Below, piece by piece: positions 1-8,502 of a stretch of DNA of 64,000 nt. The notes under the pieces are model-generated. The model did no database searches. It was not told the DNA's origin and saw nothing but the letters and a program-made list of their open reading frames with translations. Source of the stretch: Myxococcus xanthus (lineage in GTDB: Bacteria > Myxococcota > Myxococcia > Myxococcales > Myxococcaceae). How positions within the stretch are numbered: the first letter of the stretch is position 1; the number at the start of each line of letters is the position of its first letter. Where the stretch lies: positions 806,001 through 870,000 of the forward strand of contig NZ_FNOH01000001.1 in assembly GCF_900106535.1 (NCBI RefSeq), in the 5' to 3' direction. The position numbers and the translations under genes were made by a program.

Positions 1-2
1 CC

Positions 3-935
3 GCGTCGCTCCAGGACGCCTTCGAGGTGGAGCTGGACATCGACGTGGAGGAGGAAGGCCCGCAGGACGCCATGGAGCTGACCGGCCGCATCAAGGTGAC
101 GGGCGGCGGCAACATCACGGCGGAGATTCGCGGCGCCAACCTCACGGCCAGCCCCATGCAGAAGGTGCCGGCGACGCAGGTGCGTCCGCCCACGCCGGGC
201 CGTCCGCCGGACCCGCCGCCCGCGGGCGCACCGGGCAGCCGCCGTGGTGAAATCCGCGACAACCTGCCTTCGCTCCTCACCGCCTTCTACCTCTCCCGCG
301 AGACGGGCGAGTTGGGCGTGCAGAAGGGCAAGGTGAAGAAGGTCGTCTACTTCGAGAAGGGCACGCCGGTGTTCGCCCTCTCCAACCTGCTCGCGGACCG
401 CTTCGGTCAATTCCTCGTTCGCGTGGGGAAGATCAAGCCGGAGCAGCTCCAGGACGCGTCGGCGGTGGCCGCGCAGTCCAACCGCCGCACCGGTGACGTG
501 CTGGTGGAGCGCGGGCTGCTCAAGGACACCGAGCGCCTCTACTACGTGGGCCAGCAGGTGAAGGCCGTCATCTACTCGCTCTTCGCGTGGGATGAAGGCA
601 CGTACGTGCTGAGCTTCCGGGAGAAGGCGAGCGCGGAGTCCATCAAGCTGGACGTGCACCCGGCCAACCTCATCGTCCGGGGCATCAAGAAGCTCTACAA
701 GCCGGAGCGCCTGCGGCGCCTGCTCCAGCCGGAGGACCGCCTCATCCCCGCCGTGGCCCCGGCCTACCAGCTCAACGAAGTGGAGCTGGAGCGGTGGGAG
801 GCGGAGCTGCTGCCGAAAATCGACGGCAATCGCACCGTGGCGGAGCTGCTGGCCTTCGCCAACCGCCCCGAGCACGTCGTCTACGGCTTCCTGGTGGCGA
901 TGATGTCGCTGGGCATCCTGGACAAGCGCGGGTAG
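3..935 (+). CDS. DUF4388 (PATAN-like) domain protein, 5' end outside window
   Basis: The frame is open from the first bases of the window, so the gene begins upstream; the GTG at 27 is probably internal. After an acidic and Pro-rich stretch, a DUF4388-type domain starts near the RGEIRDNLPSLL segment (about 250-400), with the usual pattern of a short helix, a G-rich strand and a hydrophobic strand ending in F-x-x-G-x-P-V-F-A. The C-terminal 60 residues (NRTVAELL...VYGFLVAMMSLGIL) look like a small winged-helix unit often attached to this family. DUF4388 proteins are abundant in myxobacteria and are linked to signalling and polarity complexes, but no reaction is known. The specific role here is unknown. 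Confidence 0.75.
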   Translation, partial: ASLQDAFEVELDIDVEEEGPQDAMELTGRIKVTGGGNITAEIRGANLTASPMQKVPATQVRPPTPGRPPDPPPAGAPGSRRGEIRDNLPSLLTAFYLSRETGELGVQKGKVKKVVYFEKGTPVFALSNLLADRFGQFLVRVGKIKPEQLQDASAVAAQSNRRTGDVLVERGLLKDTERLYYVGQQVKAVIYSLFAWDEGTYVLSFREKASAESIKLDVHPANLIVRGIKKLYKPERLRRLLQPEDRLIPAVAPAYQLNEVELERWEAELLPKIDGNRTVAELLAFANRPEHVVYGFLVAMMSLGILDKRG

Positions 936-986
936 CCGCCGCGCCGTCCGTCCCCGCCGTCATGGGCGGGGACACCACGCCGGGGC

Positions 987-1634
987 TCAGCCGCCGACCA
1001 GCCGCGAGCCAATCCAGAACAGCCCCAGCGCGCCGGAGCCCACGGCCACCACGCGCTGCACCCAGCGGGTGATTTGCGCGTTCAGCCGGGCGATGCCCTC
1101 CGCGAAAATCAACCCCACCACGCCCATGCCGATGAGGATGCCCAGCGCGAAGCCGGGCAGGTACATCCATGCGGCCGCGCTCATGCTGCCACCCACCAGC
1201 AGCGGAGGCAGTGCCAGTAGCAGCGAGCGCACGCCGCTGACGGCCATCAGCGCGCCAGCGGTGGTGCTCACCGTGTGCACGTGCTGGTGCGGCTCCTGGG
1301 TGTGGCCGGGCAGGTGCGGGTGTCCGTGGTCCAGGCTGCTGGGGAACAGCAGGGCGGCCACCGCGAGGGCCACCAGCACGGCGCCGCCGAAAATCTCGGC
1401 CCAGCGCTCGAAGGTTTCTGAAAGGCCCACGCCCGCCAGGATGCAGAGCGCGGCGATGCCGCCCAGCATGACGGCGTGTCCCAGCGCGAACCGTACGGCG
1501 GTGGCGATGGCGGCGCGGCGCCGGCCTCCCCCCAGGGTTCCGAGGGTGGCCATGGCGGCGCAGTGGTCCGGGCCCACGGCGTGGAGCATGCCTTGGGACA
1601 GGCCAAGCAGGAAGGCGAGGAGAATGGGCTGCAC
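987..1634 (-). CDS. NicO/RcnA-like nickel-cobalt transporter family membrane protein
   Basis: A polytopic inner-membrane protein of 215 residues. The first helix carries HAVGPDH (residues 18-24), the H-x4-DH signature of Ni/Co permeases. Between two helices lies a His-rich loop (about residues 101-119: DHGHPHLPGH and QHVH), typical of metal-handling proteins. I chose the GTG at 1634 because an AGGG lies 9 nt upstream and the protein then starts directly in helix 1. The next upstream start (ATG at 1697) would add a non-hydrophobic extension overlapping the divergent gene. Family members either import or export Ni/Co, and the sequence does not settle the direction. The His-tailed lipoprotein on the other side suggests a metal-homeostasis pair. 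Confidence 0.8.
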   Translation of the reverse strand: MQPILLAFLLGLSQGMLHAVGPDHCAAMATLGTLGGGRRRAAIATAVRFALGHAVMLGGIAALCILAGVGLSETFERWAEIFGGAVLVALAVAALLFPSSLDHGHPHLPGHTQEPHQHVHTVSTTAGALMAVSGVRSLLLALPPLLVGGSMSAAAWMYLPGFALGILIGMGVVGLIFAEGIARLNAQITRWVQRVVAVGSGALGLFWIGSRLVGG

Positions 1635-1695
1635 GACGCGGCACCCTAGCCGTGCTTCAATCGGGAGGCCAGCAGGAGAGGAGAACCGACCCTTC

Positions 1696-2202
1696 ATGAG
1701 GATGATCACCCGACGGCTGTCCGCCGTCATGCCGCTCGCGCTCTGTCTGCTTCTGTCGCCTGGCTGCGACAAGGGCCCCGACCAGCTCCGGGACGCAGAG
1801 AAGTCCTACCGCGACCTGATTGACCGCCGCGTGTCCCCCCTGGACCCGGCATGGGACCCCGTCATCAACGCCTTCGAGGCGATTCCCAAGGACTCCAAGG
1901 TTCGCCCGGAAGCGGAGCAGCGGATCGCCGCCATCCGTCGCCTGCGGGGAAAGCTGCCGCCGCGCCCCCTGGCCACGCCGGGCGCCACGGGCCCCGGGAC
2001 GTCGGAGGTGGACACCAAGCGCGCCGCGTGTGAGGCCCTGGCGATCCGGCTGGGCCAGACGCCGGAGGGCGCGGACCGGGAGCCGTTGCATCAGGCCCTG
2101 ACGGACTGCCAGAAGGAGCTGGTCCGGTTGGAGGCCCACAGCCATCCGCCCGGGGAGCATGGTCATGACCATGGCGGTGAGCCGGGGCACCCCGCGCACT
2201 AG
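1696..2202 (+). CDS. lipoprotein with His-rich C-terminus, divergent from NicO transporter
   Basis: 168 residues. A basic n-region and hydrophobic core end in LLLSPGC, so a lipidated envelope protein is likely. The middle is helical and charged (DQLRDAEKSYRDLI...). The C-terminus is strikingly His-rich (HSHPPGEHGHDHGGEP, then HPAH), a probable divalent-metal-binding tail. The start at 1696 has AGGAGAGGAG 12 nt upstream; the ATG at 1702 is an alternative. The gene is read away from the NicO transporter with only about 60 bp between the starts, so both may share control. Metal scavenging or buffering in the periplasm is an inference from composition and position; I recognise no named family. 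Confidence 0.7.
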   Translation: MRMITRRLSAVMPLALCLLLSPGCDKGPDQLRDAEKSYRDLIDRRVSPLDPAWDPVINAFEAIPKDSKVRPEAEQRIAAIRRLRGKLPPRPLATPGATGPGTSEVDTKRAACEALAIRLGQTPEGADREPLHQALTDCQKELVRLEAHSHPPGEHGHDHGGEPGHPAH

Positions 2203-2257
2203 CGGGACGCTGTCGCTGGGCGTTGAGTGGCGCGGGCTTTGTGGTTAATGAGCCCGC

Positions 2258-3082
2258 ATGCCCATGCCCCAAGCTGGTGACCAGGCCCCCGCCTTCCAAC
2301 TCGCCGACCAGGATGGAAACGCGGTATCGCTCGCGCAGTTCGCGGGCCGGAGTGTCGTCCTCTACTTCTACCCGAAGGACGACACCCCCGGATGCACCGT
2401 GGAGGCGTGTGGCTTCCGTGACGAGCACTCGGCGCTGGAGGCCGCGGGCGCGGTGGTGCTGGGCGTGTCCGCGGACAGCACCGCGAGCCACCGGAAGTTC
2501 GCGACCAAGTTCAACCTGCCCTTCCCGCTGCTGGCCGACGTGGACCACACGTTGTCCGAGGCCTACGGCGTCTGGGGGGAGAAGTCGCTCTATGGCCGCA
2601 AGTTCCTGGGCATCACCCGGGCCACGTTCCTCATCGGCCCGGATGGCGTGCTGAAGCAGGTGTGGCCCAAGGTGAAGGTGAACGGCCACGTCGCCGAGGT
2701 GCTGGCCGTGCTGAAGGGTGAAGCTCCGGCGGCGGGCGGTGCTGTGAAGAAGTCCGCCGCGAAGAAGGCGCCCGCGGGGAAGAAGGTGGCCGCCGCGAAG
2801 AAGGCGCCGGCGGGCAAGACTGTCTCGGGGAAGTCCGCCGCGACCAGGAAGGCGACGGCGAAGAAGGCGGCTCCGGCCGCCAAGGCACCCCGTGCGGCGA
2901 AGAAGGCCGCGACCGCGAAGAAAGCCCCTGTGGCGAAGAAGCCCGCGGCTGCGAAGAAGGCCTCGGCCGGGAAGAAGCCCGCGGCTGCGAAGAAGGCCTC
3001 GGCCGGGAAGAAGCCGGCGCCCGCGAAGAAGTCCGCGGTGGCGAAGAAGTCCGCGGCGGCGAAGAAGGCCTCCAGGAAGTAG
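2258..3082 (+). CDS. bcp: Bcp-type thioredoxin-dependent peroxiredoxin with Lys/Ala-rich C-terminal tail
   Basis: Residues 1-160 form a complete peroxiredoxin of the Bcp/PrxQ group, which reduces hydroperoxides with thioredoxin as electron donor. The FYPKDDTPGCTVEAC segment places the peroxidatic Cys at 46 and the resolving Cys at 51, the usual five-residue spacing. From about residue 162 to the end (274) the protein becomes a tail built from AAKKA, PAGKK and SAGKKPA units, resembling histone H1 or bacterial H1-like proteins. The family usually ends near residue 155, so this tail is an addition of about 110 residues. Such tails generally bind DNA or polyanions, which would place a peroxidase on the nucleoid; that localisation is inferred. 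A second ATG lies two codons in. Confidence 0.9.
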   Translation: MPMPQAGDQAPAFQLADQDGNAVSLAQFAGRSVVLYFYPKDDTPGCTVEACGFRDEHSALEAAGAVVLGVSADSTASHRKFATKFNLPFPLLADVDHTLSEAYGVWGEKSLYGRKFLGITRATFLIGPDGVLKQVWPKVKVNGHVAEVLAVLKGEAPAAGGAVKKSAAKKAPAGKKVAAAKKAPAGKTVSGKSAATRKATAKKAAPAAKAPRAAKKAATAKKAPVAKKPAAAKKASAGKKPAAAKKASAGKKPAPAKKSAVAKKSAAAKKASRK

Positions 3083-3385
3083 CGCGCTGGGAGGACGTCG
3101 GCCCAGGCGTCTTCCAGCAAGCAATCCGCCATGGGGACCGGCGGCTCCGGGTGGGGAAGCAGCCCGCGACCTCGAAGTGGGCTTCCTCGACGAAGAAGAA
3201 GCCCTCAGTGGAGCGGGCGCCGGGAGCGCCGAAGATGGCTGCTCCCGGTCGCCGCTGGGGCTATATGTGGGGTTCGGGCGGTCCGGCGTCATGCGGACAT
3301 GGAGTCACCCCGTGGTCTCCATGCCCGGCGTGCCTCATCTTCGGGAAGTACGAGCAACAGATTGAAGGGACTCGGAGGAGTCGAC
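3083..3385. other. intergenic stretch without recognised gene
   Basis: About 300 bp between the peroxiredoxin stop and the next lipoprotein. Open frames here have no recognisable protein features. The last bases hold a strong Shine-Dalgarno (GGAGGAG at 3374-3380) for the following gene, so the promoter of that lipoprotein presumably lies in this interval. I see no convincing RNA gene or terminator. Confidence 0.4.
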
Positions 3386-3877
3386 ATGCGCGAGCGGAAT
3401 ATTCGGCGGTGGGGTTCGGCGGCGGCATTGGTGGCGGGTGCGGTTCTGGCCGTAGGCTGCCGGGGGCTTCCGGAGACCGGTGGCAGTCAGCCTGATGAGC
3501 CACGGGGCAGCCTCGTCGCCCAGCGCGGTGACCAGCCCGATTCGATGAAGAACATCGAGGGCGGCAACACCAACAAGCCGCTGCCGCCTTGGACGCTGCC
3601 GGCGAACCGGGGCTACAACGGCACTATCGACCAGATTGGCTCCAGCATCGACCCGCGCACGCCGAAGAACGACGGCACCCAGGGTCGCTCCATCGTGGAC
3701 GACGCCGGGAAGATGATGAACGACCGGTACCACGTGGAGGGCGGCGCCGCGTACTCGCCCGCGGCCCATGGCTTGGGTGGTGAGGACGGCGCCACGCTGG
3801 GCGGCAAGCGCGGCGGCCACCACAGCGGCTACAGCCCGCTGGGCTGGCAGGACCGCAGTGGCCCCTACCGCCGCTGA
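3386..3877 (+). CDS. lipoprotein of unknown function, Gly/Asn-rich
   Basis: 163 residues, starting at an ATG with GGAGGAG 5 nt upstream. The N-terminus is a clear lipoprotein signal (RRWGSAAALVAGAVLAVGC), with the lipidated Cys at about residue 25. The mature part is hydrophilic and low in secondary-structure signal, rich in Gly, Asn, Pro and Asp (NIEGGNTNKPLPPW, SIDPRTPKNDG), and ends in a GG-His-containing segment. I recognise no domain. It is followed by two hairpins and a convergent gene, so it is probably monocistronic. It may be a small, largely disordered envelope protein. Confidence 0.65.
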   Translation: MRERNIRRWGSAAALVAGAVLAVGCRGLPETGGSQPDEPRGSLVAQRGDQPDSMKNIEGGNTNKPLPPWTLPANRGYNGTIDQIGSSIDPRTPKNDGTQGRSIVDDAGKMMNDRYHVEGGAAYSPAAHGLGGEDGATLGGKRGGHHSGYSPLGWQDRSGPYRR

Positions 3878-3886
3878 AGTCACACC

Positions 3887-3944
3887 GGGGCGGGCTTCTC
3901 GTGCCGCCCCTTCCAGCCGCTCCCGGTGCAGGGCGCCGGGAGCG
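3887..3944. terminator. two consecutive hairpins between convergent genes
   Basis: Hairpin one is GGGGCGG (3887-3893) pairing with CCGCCCC (3904-3910) across a 10-nt loop. Hairpin two is CGCTCCCGG (3918-3926) pairing with CCGGGAGCG (3936-3944). They lie between the lipoprotein stop (3877) and the end of nagZ (3971), where a bidirectional terminator is expected. Neither has a long T run, which is common in such GC-rich genomes. Confidence 0.55.
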
Positions 3945-3970
3945 TGCGTGGCACCCCGGCCCCCGCGCCT

Positions 3971-5080
<1,110 letters not shown>

Positions 5081-5180
5081 GGCGCGCAGTCTGGCAGAAG
5101 CCAGGGGCTGGGCGCTCGGGAGGAACGCGGTTCTCCTGGAAGCGTCGGCTGCCTGTCAGGCCGCAGGGCGATGAGGCGCG

Positions 5181-5546
5181 CTACTGGAGGATGGCGCCCT
5201 GGGCGAAGCGCTTCACCATCACCAGCAGCTCGTCCAGGGAAAAGGGCTTGGGCAGGAAGGCCGCGCAACGCAGGTGCTTCCAGTAGTCCGGCGGGCTGGC
5301 GCTCATCATGACGACGGGGATGTCACGCAGCAGGGGATTGCGCTCCATGGCCTCCAGCAGGGCCGGGCCGTTCATCACCGGCATCATGTAATCGAGCAGC
5401 ACCAGGCAGGGGTGCTCCTCGGCCATCCGCTCCAAGGCCTCCTTCCCGTTGAGCGCGATGGCGGTCCGGTAGCCTTCGTCGCTCAGGAGGTCGCGCATGG
5501 CCTCGACGATGCCGAACTCGTCATCGACGATGAGGATGGGGCCCAT
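5181..5546 (-). CDS. single-domain response regulator (CheY-like)
   Basis: 121 residues, essentially one receiver domain with no output domain. The acidic pair is in ILIVDDE (residues 8-10), the phosphoacceptor is Asp52 in LVLLDYMMP, the switch Ser is in VVMMSAS, and the conserved Lys is K100 in FLPKPF. The ATG at 5546 lies 2 nt beyond the stop codon of the KaiC-like gene, so the two are almost certainly cotranscribed and translationally coupled. A receiver without an effector usually acts by binding a partner, and the adjacent KaiC-like ATPase is the obvious candidate. No histidine kinase is next to it. Confidence 0.88.
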   Translation of the reverse strand: MGPILIVDDEFGIVEAMRDLLSDEGYRTAIALNGKEALERMAEEHPCLVLLDYMMPVMNGPALLEAMERNPLLRDIPVVMMSASPPDYWKHLRCAAFLPKPFSLDELLVMVKRFAQGAILQ

Positions 5547-5548
5547 GC

Positions 5549-7051
5549 CTAAGGCTCCTGGCGCCCGCCGCCGGGAGGATGCCGGGGCTCGGACCACGTG
5601 GTCGACCGTGGCACGCCGGTCATCATCGCCTCGACATCCGTGAAGGCACCCTTCACCTCCATCCCCTTCGTGCTGATGCACAGCTCGCGCAGGGAGGTGT
5701 CATGCGGGCTGTTGCGCAGCTTCAGCACCGTGATGAAGCGGCGCAGCCGGGAGTCCAGCTCGGCCTGGCGAAGGAAGAGGATGTTCTCCGCCACCATGGA
5801 GATGCCCCTCATCGGGAAGGTCACCTCCGGGCCAAACGCGGAGACCGATTCGACGGAGTAGAGCAGCGTCACGCCGCGCATGCGGCACTCATTGACCAGC
5901 GCGGCCAGGAAGCGCGACACGCGGGACTGCCGGACGGCCGCCCTGCGGAGCGCGTCGTAGCCGTCCAGGAAGAGCCGACGCGCGCCGCGGGTCCGGATGA
6001 TGTCCAGCAACTGCACGCCCAGCTTGTCCAGCAGGTTCTCCGTGGGCGGCCGGAAGCTGACCTCGAAGTCGCCCCGGTCGATGAGCGGCTTGAGGTCGAG
6101 CCCGATGCCCGCCGCCTGCGCCACCATGCGCTCCGGGGAGTCGTAGAAGGCGAAGAAGTGGACGCGCTCGCCTCGCCGGGCGCCCTCCGCGAGGAAGTTC
6201 AGTCCCAGCAGCGTCTTGCCGCTGCCCGACGGCCCCAGGAGGATGGTCGTCGAGCCCTGGGCCATGCCCCCGGTCAGCATCGCGTCCATCCCGGGGATGC
6301 CAAACGCGCACTTCGCATCCTGCGGCGGCCCCGGCGGAGGCCCGGACTCCGCGAGCGTCTCCAGGCGGGGATAGATGATGATGCCGTCCTGGGTGATGTC
6401 GAAGCTGTGCTTGCCCAGCAGATAGGGGCTGCCCCGGAATTTGCGCACGAACAGCTCGCGCACGGCACGCGCGCCGAACATGCGCTGCCGGAGCAGTATC
6501 AACCCATCCACCATGGTGTGCTCGGCGCGCAGGCCTTGTCCGCGGCCGGTGGTGAGAATCAACGTCGTGCAGCCCATGAGGCCCGTCACCACCTGGAGGC
6601 CGTGGATGAACTTCTTGATGGCCTGCTGCGACGGCGCCACCTCCTCCGCGGCCACCAGTCCGTCCAGCACGAGCAACGTGGCCTGGTGATTCTTCGTCTC
6701 CTTGCGGATGAGCTCCGCCAGCGCATCCAGCCCACCCTGCTCCAGCACCGTGAAGGCGCTCAGATAGGTGATGGCGTTGGGCAGCAGCGTGGGGTCGAAG
6801 TAGGACAGCGAGGAGAGGTTGCCGACCAGCTCCGTGTGCGACTCCGCCAGCAGCGTCAGGTAGAGCACGCGCCCGCCGTGGCGCTTCGCGTGGTGGAAGC
6901 ACACCTGGTTGGCGAAGATGGTCTTCCCCGAGCCCGGAAGGCCCATCAGCATGTAGGTGCGGGCCTTGCGGAAGCCTCCGTGCAGCACGGTGTCGAGGCC
7001 TGGAATGCCCGTGGAAATCCGCTCCGCCACGCGTGGAGTGCCTTCGGTCAT
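5549..7051 (-). CDS. KaiC-like double RecA-fold ATPase
   Basis: 500 residues with two tandem KaiC-type ATPase domains. Each opens with the family's entry motif (STGIPGLDTVLHGGF and FGIPGMDAMLTGGM), followed by a Walker A: GLPGSGKT at 37-44 and GPSGSGKT at 273-280. The architecture matches cyanobacterial KaiC in length and order, but no KaiA or KaiB gene is nearby. The tail after about residue 470 is Pro/Gly/Arg-rich. KaiC homologues outside cyanobacteria are thought to be ATP-dependent signalling switches and are often paired with receiver proteins, as here. A circadian role should not be assumed. Confidence 0.87.
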   Translation of the reverse strand: MTEGTPRVAERISTGIPGLDTVLHGGFRKARTYMLMGLPGSGKTIFANQVCFHHAKRHGGRVLYLTLLAESHTELVGNLSSLSYFDPTLLPNAITYLSAFTVLEQGGLDALAELIRKETKNHQATLLVLDGLVAAEEVAPSQQAIKKFIHGLQVVTGLMGCTTLILTTGRGQGLRAEHTMVDGLILLRQRMFGARAVRELFVRKFRGSPYLLGKHSFDITQDGIIIYPRLETLAESGPPPGPPQDAKCAFGIPGMDAMLTGGMAQGSTTILLGPSGSGKTLLGLNFLAEGARRGERVHFFAFYDSPERMVAQAAGIGLDLKPLIDRGDFEVSFRPPTENLLDKLGVQLLDIIRTRGARRLFLDGYDALRRAAVRQSRVSRFLAALVNECRMRGVTLLYSVESVSAFGPEVTFPMRGISMVAENILFLRQAELDSRLRRFITVLKLRNSPHDTSLRELCISTKGMEVKGAFTDVEAMMTGVPRSTTWSEPRHPPGGGRQEP

Positions 7052-7211
7052 TTCGCGTTCCCTTTCCTGGGCCTGGCCCGGGTGTGGCCCCGCTGGAATG
7101 ATGGGAGCAGTGCGCTCGCCTTCTCAGGGGAACACTTCTTGCCACAGCGCCTCTTCCGAGATGCCGCTGAATCGCGCGGGCCCCAGCGGCATTCAACAGA
7201 GGTGGACCGTC

Positions 7212-8141
7212 TCAGAAGTGACGCTGCACGGTCCGCGCGGTGCCGCCCGTGGGGCCCGCGCCGCTCGCGATGCGATACCAGCTCACGCCATCCGTTGAAT
7301 ATCGGAACCCGAATGCATAGGCGTTCCACGGCGTATACGCGAGCGGTTCCGCGGCGAGGTTCCAGCGGTACCGGTAGTTGTTGCCCACCCGGCCCTGATA
7401 GGCCAGCCACCGGTGCTGCGTGGCCGCGCCATCCACGCTGAACTCCACCTGCGCCTGGATGAGCTCCGGACGCGCGGTGGCGGCATCCGTCACGCCGGGC
7501 ACGTACACGTCCGCGTCCACGAACTTGCAGGCGCGCTCCATGACGTAGCTGTCGATGACGATGGGGTCCGCCAGCCCGTCGCGGTGCTCGCAGTCGCGAG
7601 CGAAGCTGCCGCCCCAGTCACCGGCCCACACCACGGCGGAGGGCGACTGCGCCTCCACGGGGAAGACGTAGTTCTGGCCGTAGTTGCTGTCGTACTTCGG
7701 CGCGCAGGTGCGGCCGGAGGTGAAGAACCATGTCTCCACGCTCGTGGCGTCCGAAGGCACAGTCACCTCGAAGGGCTTGTTCACGAACGAGGTGCTGCCC
7801 GTGGCCTGCTTCACGCTGCCGCTGAAGAGCTGGCCGCTGGGGAGGAAGCGGACATAGGCCAGCGTGTCCCACGCCTGCTGGCCGGCGTAGGTGCTGTGGT
7901 GACAGTCCGTCATCCGGTACAGGTCGTAGTCGACGACGAGCGTGCCGCCGCGGACGATGGCGCCGTGCTGCGAGTGCGTCCAGCCGTTGAGGAAGCGCAC
8001 CGTGGCGGTGGGCGCGGTGAGCGGCGCCTGCTGTAACTCCATGGCGTTGGCAGATGTCTCCTCCTGCTGCTGAGGCGCTCCGCCACAGGCCGCCATCAGC
8101 GGCAACGCGAGGGTCAGGGACTTCCAGACAGGCGTCTCCAT
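7212..8141 (-). CDS. secreted lipoprotein resembling DUF6209 proteins
   Basis: 309 residues. A short signal ends in ALPLMAACGG, a plausible lipobox. The body has a pattern I associate with DUF6209 proteins of myxobacteria: an ATVRF strand, a Cys/His cluster (MTDCHHSTYAGQQAW), a VRFLPSGQ strand, PFEVTVPSDATSVETWF, then a Cys and a DSNYGQNYVFPV segment. A second copy-like half follows, with DCEHRDG and VDADVYVPGVTD. It is likely an all-beta extracytoplasmic protein with a few disulfides. The function of the family is unknown. An upstream GGAGAG supports the ATG at 8141. The family name is from memory and was not searched. Confidence 0.65.
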   Translation of the reverse strand: METPVWKSLTLALPLMAACGGAPQQQEETSANAMELQQAPLTAPTATVRFLNGWTHSQHGAIVRGGTLVVDYDLYRMTDCHHSTYAGQQAWDTLAYVRFLPSGQLFSGSVKQATGSTSFVNKPFEVTVPSDATSVETWFFTSGRTCAPKYDSNYGQNYVFPVEAQSPSAVVWAGDWGGSFARDCEHRDGLADPIVIDSYVMERACKFVDADVYVPGVTDAATARPELIQAQVEFSVDGAATQHRWLAYQGRVGNNYRYRWNLAAEPLAYTPWNAYAFGFRYSTDGVSWYRIASGAGPTGGTARTVQRHF

Positions 8142-8502
8142 ATGGGCTCTCCAGAAGATTTGGATAGACCACTTAACAGGACTTCCTTGCGCATGCGCTG
8201 CCGGCCGCTCGCCCTGTCAGGGAGCGTGCGGTTTCACGGCGGACGGCTCTTCATGCCGCCACCGGCGGTGGCGAGCACAAGGGTGGACCGCATGGCCAGT
8301 CCGATGCGGAGGGAGGACATGGAGGCTCCAGGCGGGGTGTGATTTCAGGTAAAGCTTGATTTTTCACGGAGGGTGCGCCGGGCAATCCGGTGCGAGCTGT
8401 CGGGCGAGGTCGGCGGCTTCACTTGTCCTGCCTTCGCTGGGTGTGACATGGGGCCTGCAGAACCCGAGGCTCCTTCCGTGCCTCCGCTCATCGAGGCCCC
8501 GA
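8142..8502. other. divergent intergenic region, no gene seen
   Basis: About 360 bp separate the divergent DUF6209-like lipoprotein and dbpA. No frame here has a recognisable product, and an upstream extension of dbpA would be low-complexity. The stretch around 8340-8370 (TTTCAGGTAAAGCTTGATTTTTCAC) is the most AT-rich part and is a reasonable place for a promoter, but I cannot assign clean -35/-10 boxes. Confidence 0.4.

Noticed and set aside
5579..7441. A long forward open frame across the KaiC-like gene
   Set aside because: The KaiC motifs are on the minus strand; the forward translation is Arg/Gln/His-rich shadow sequence.
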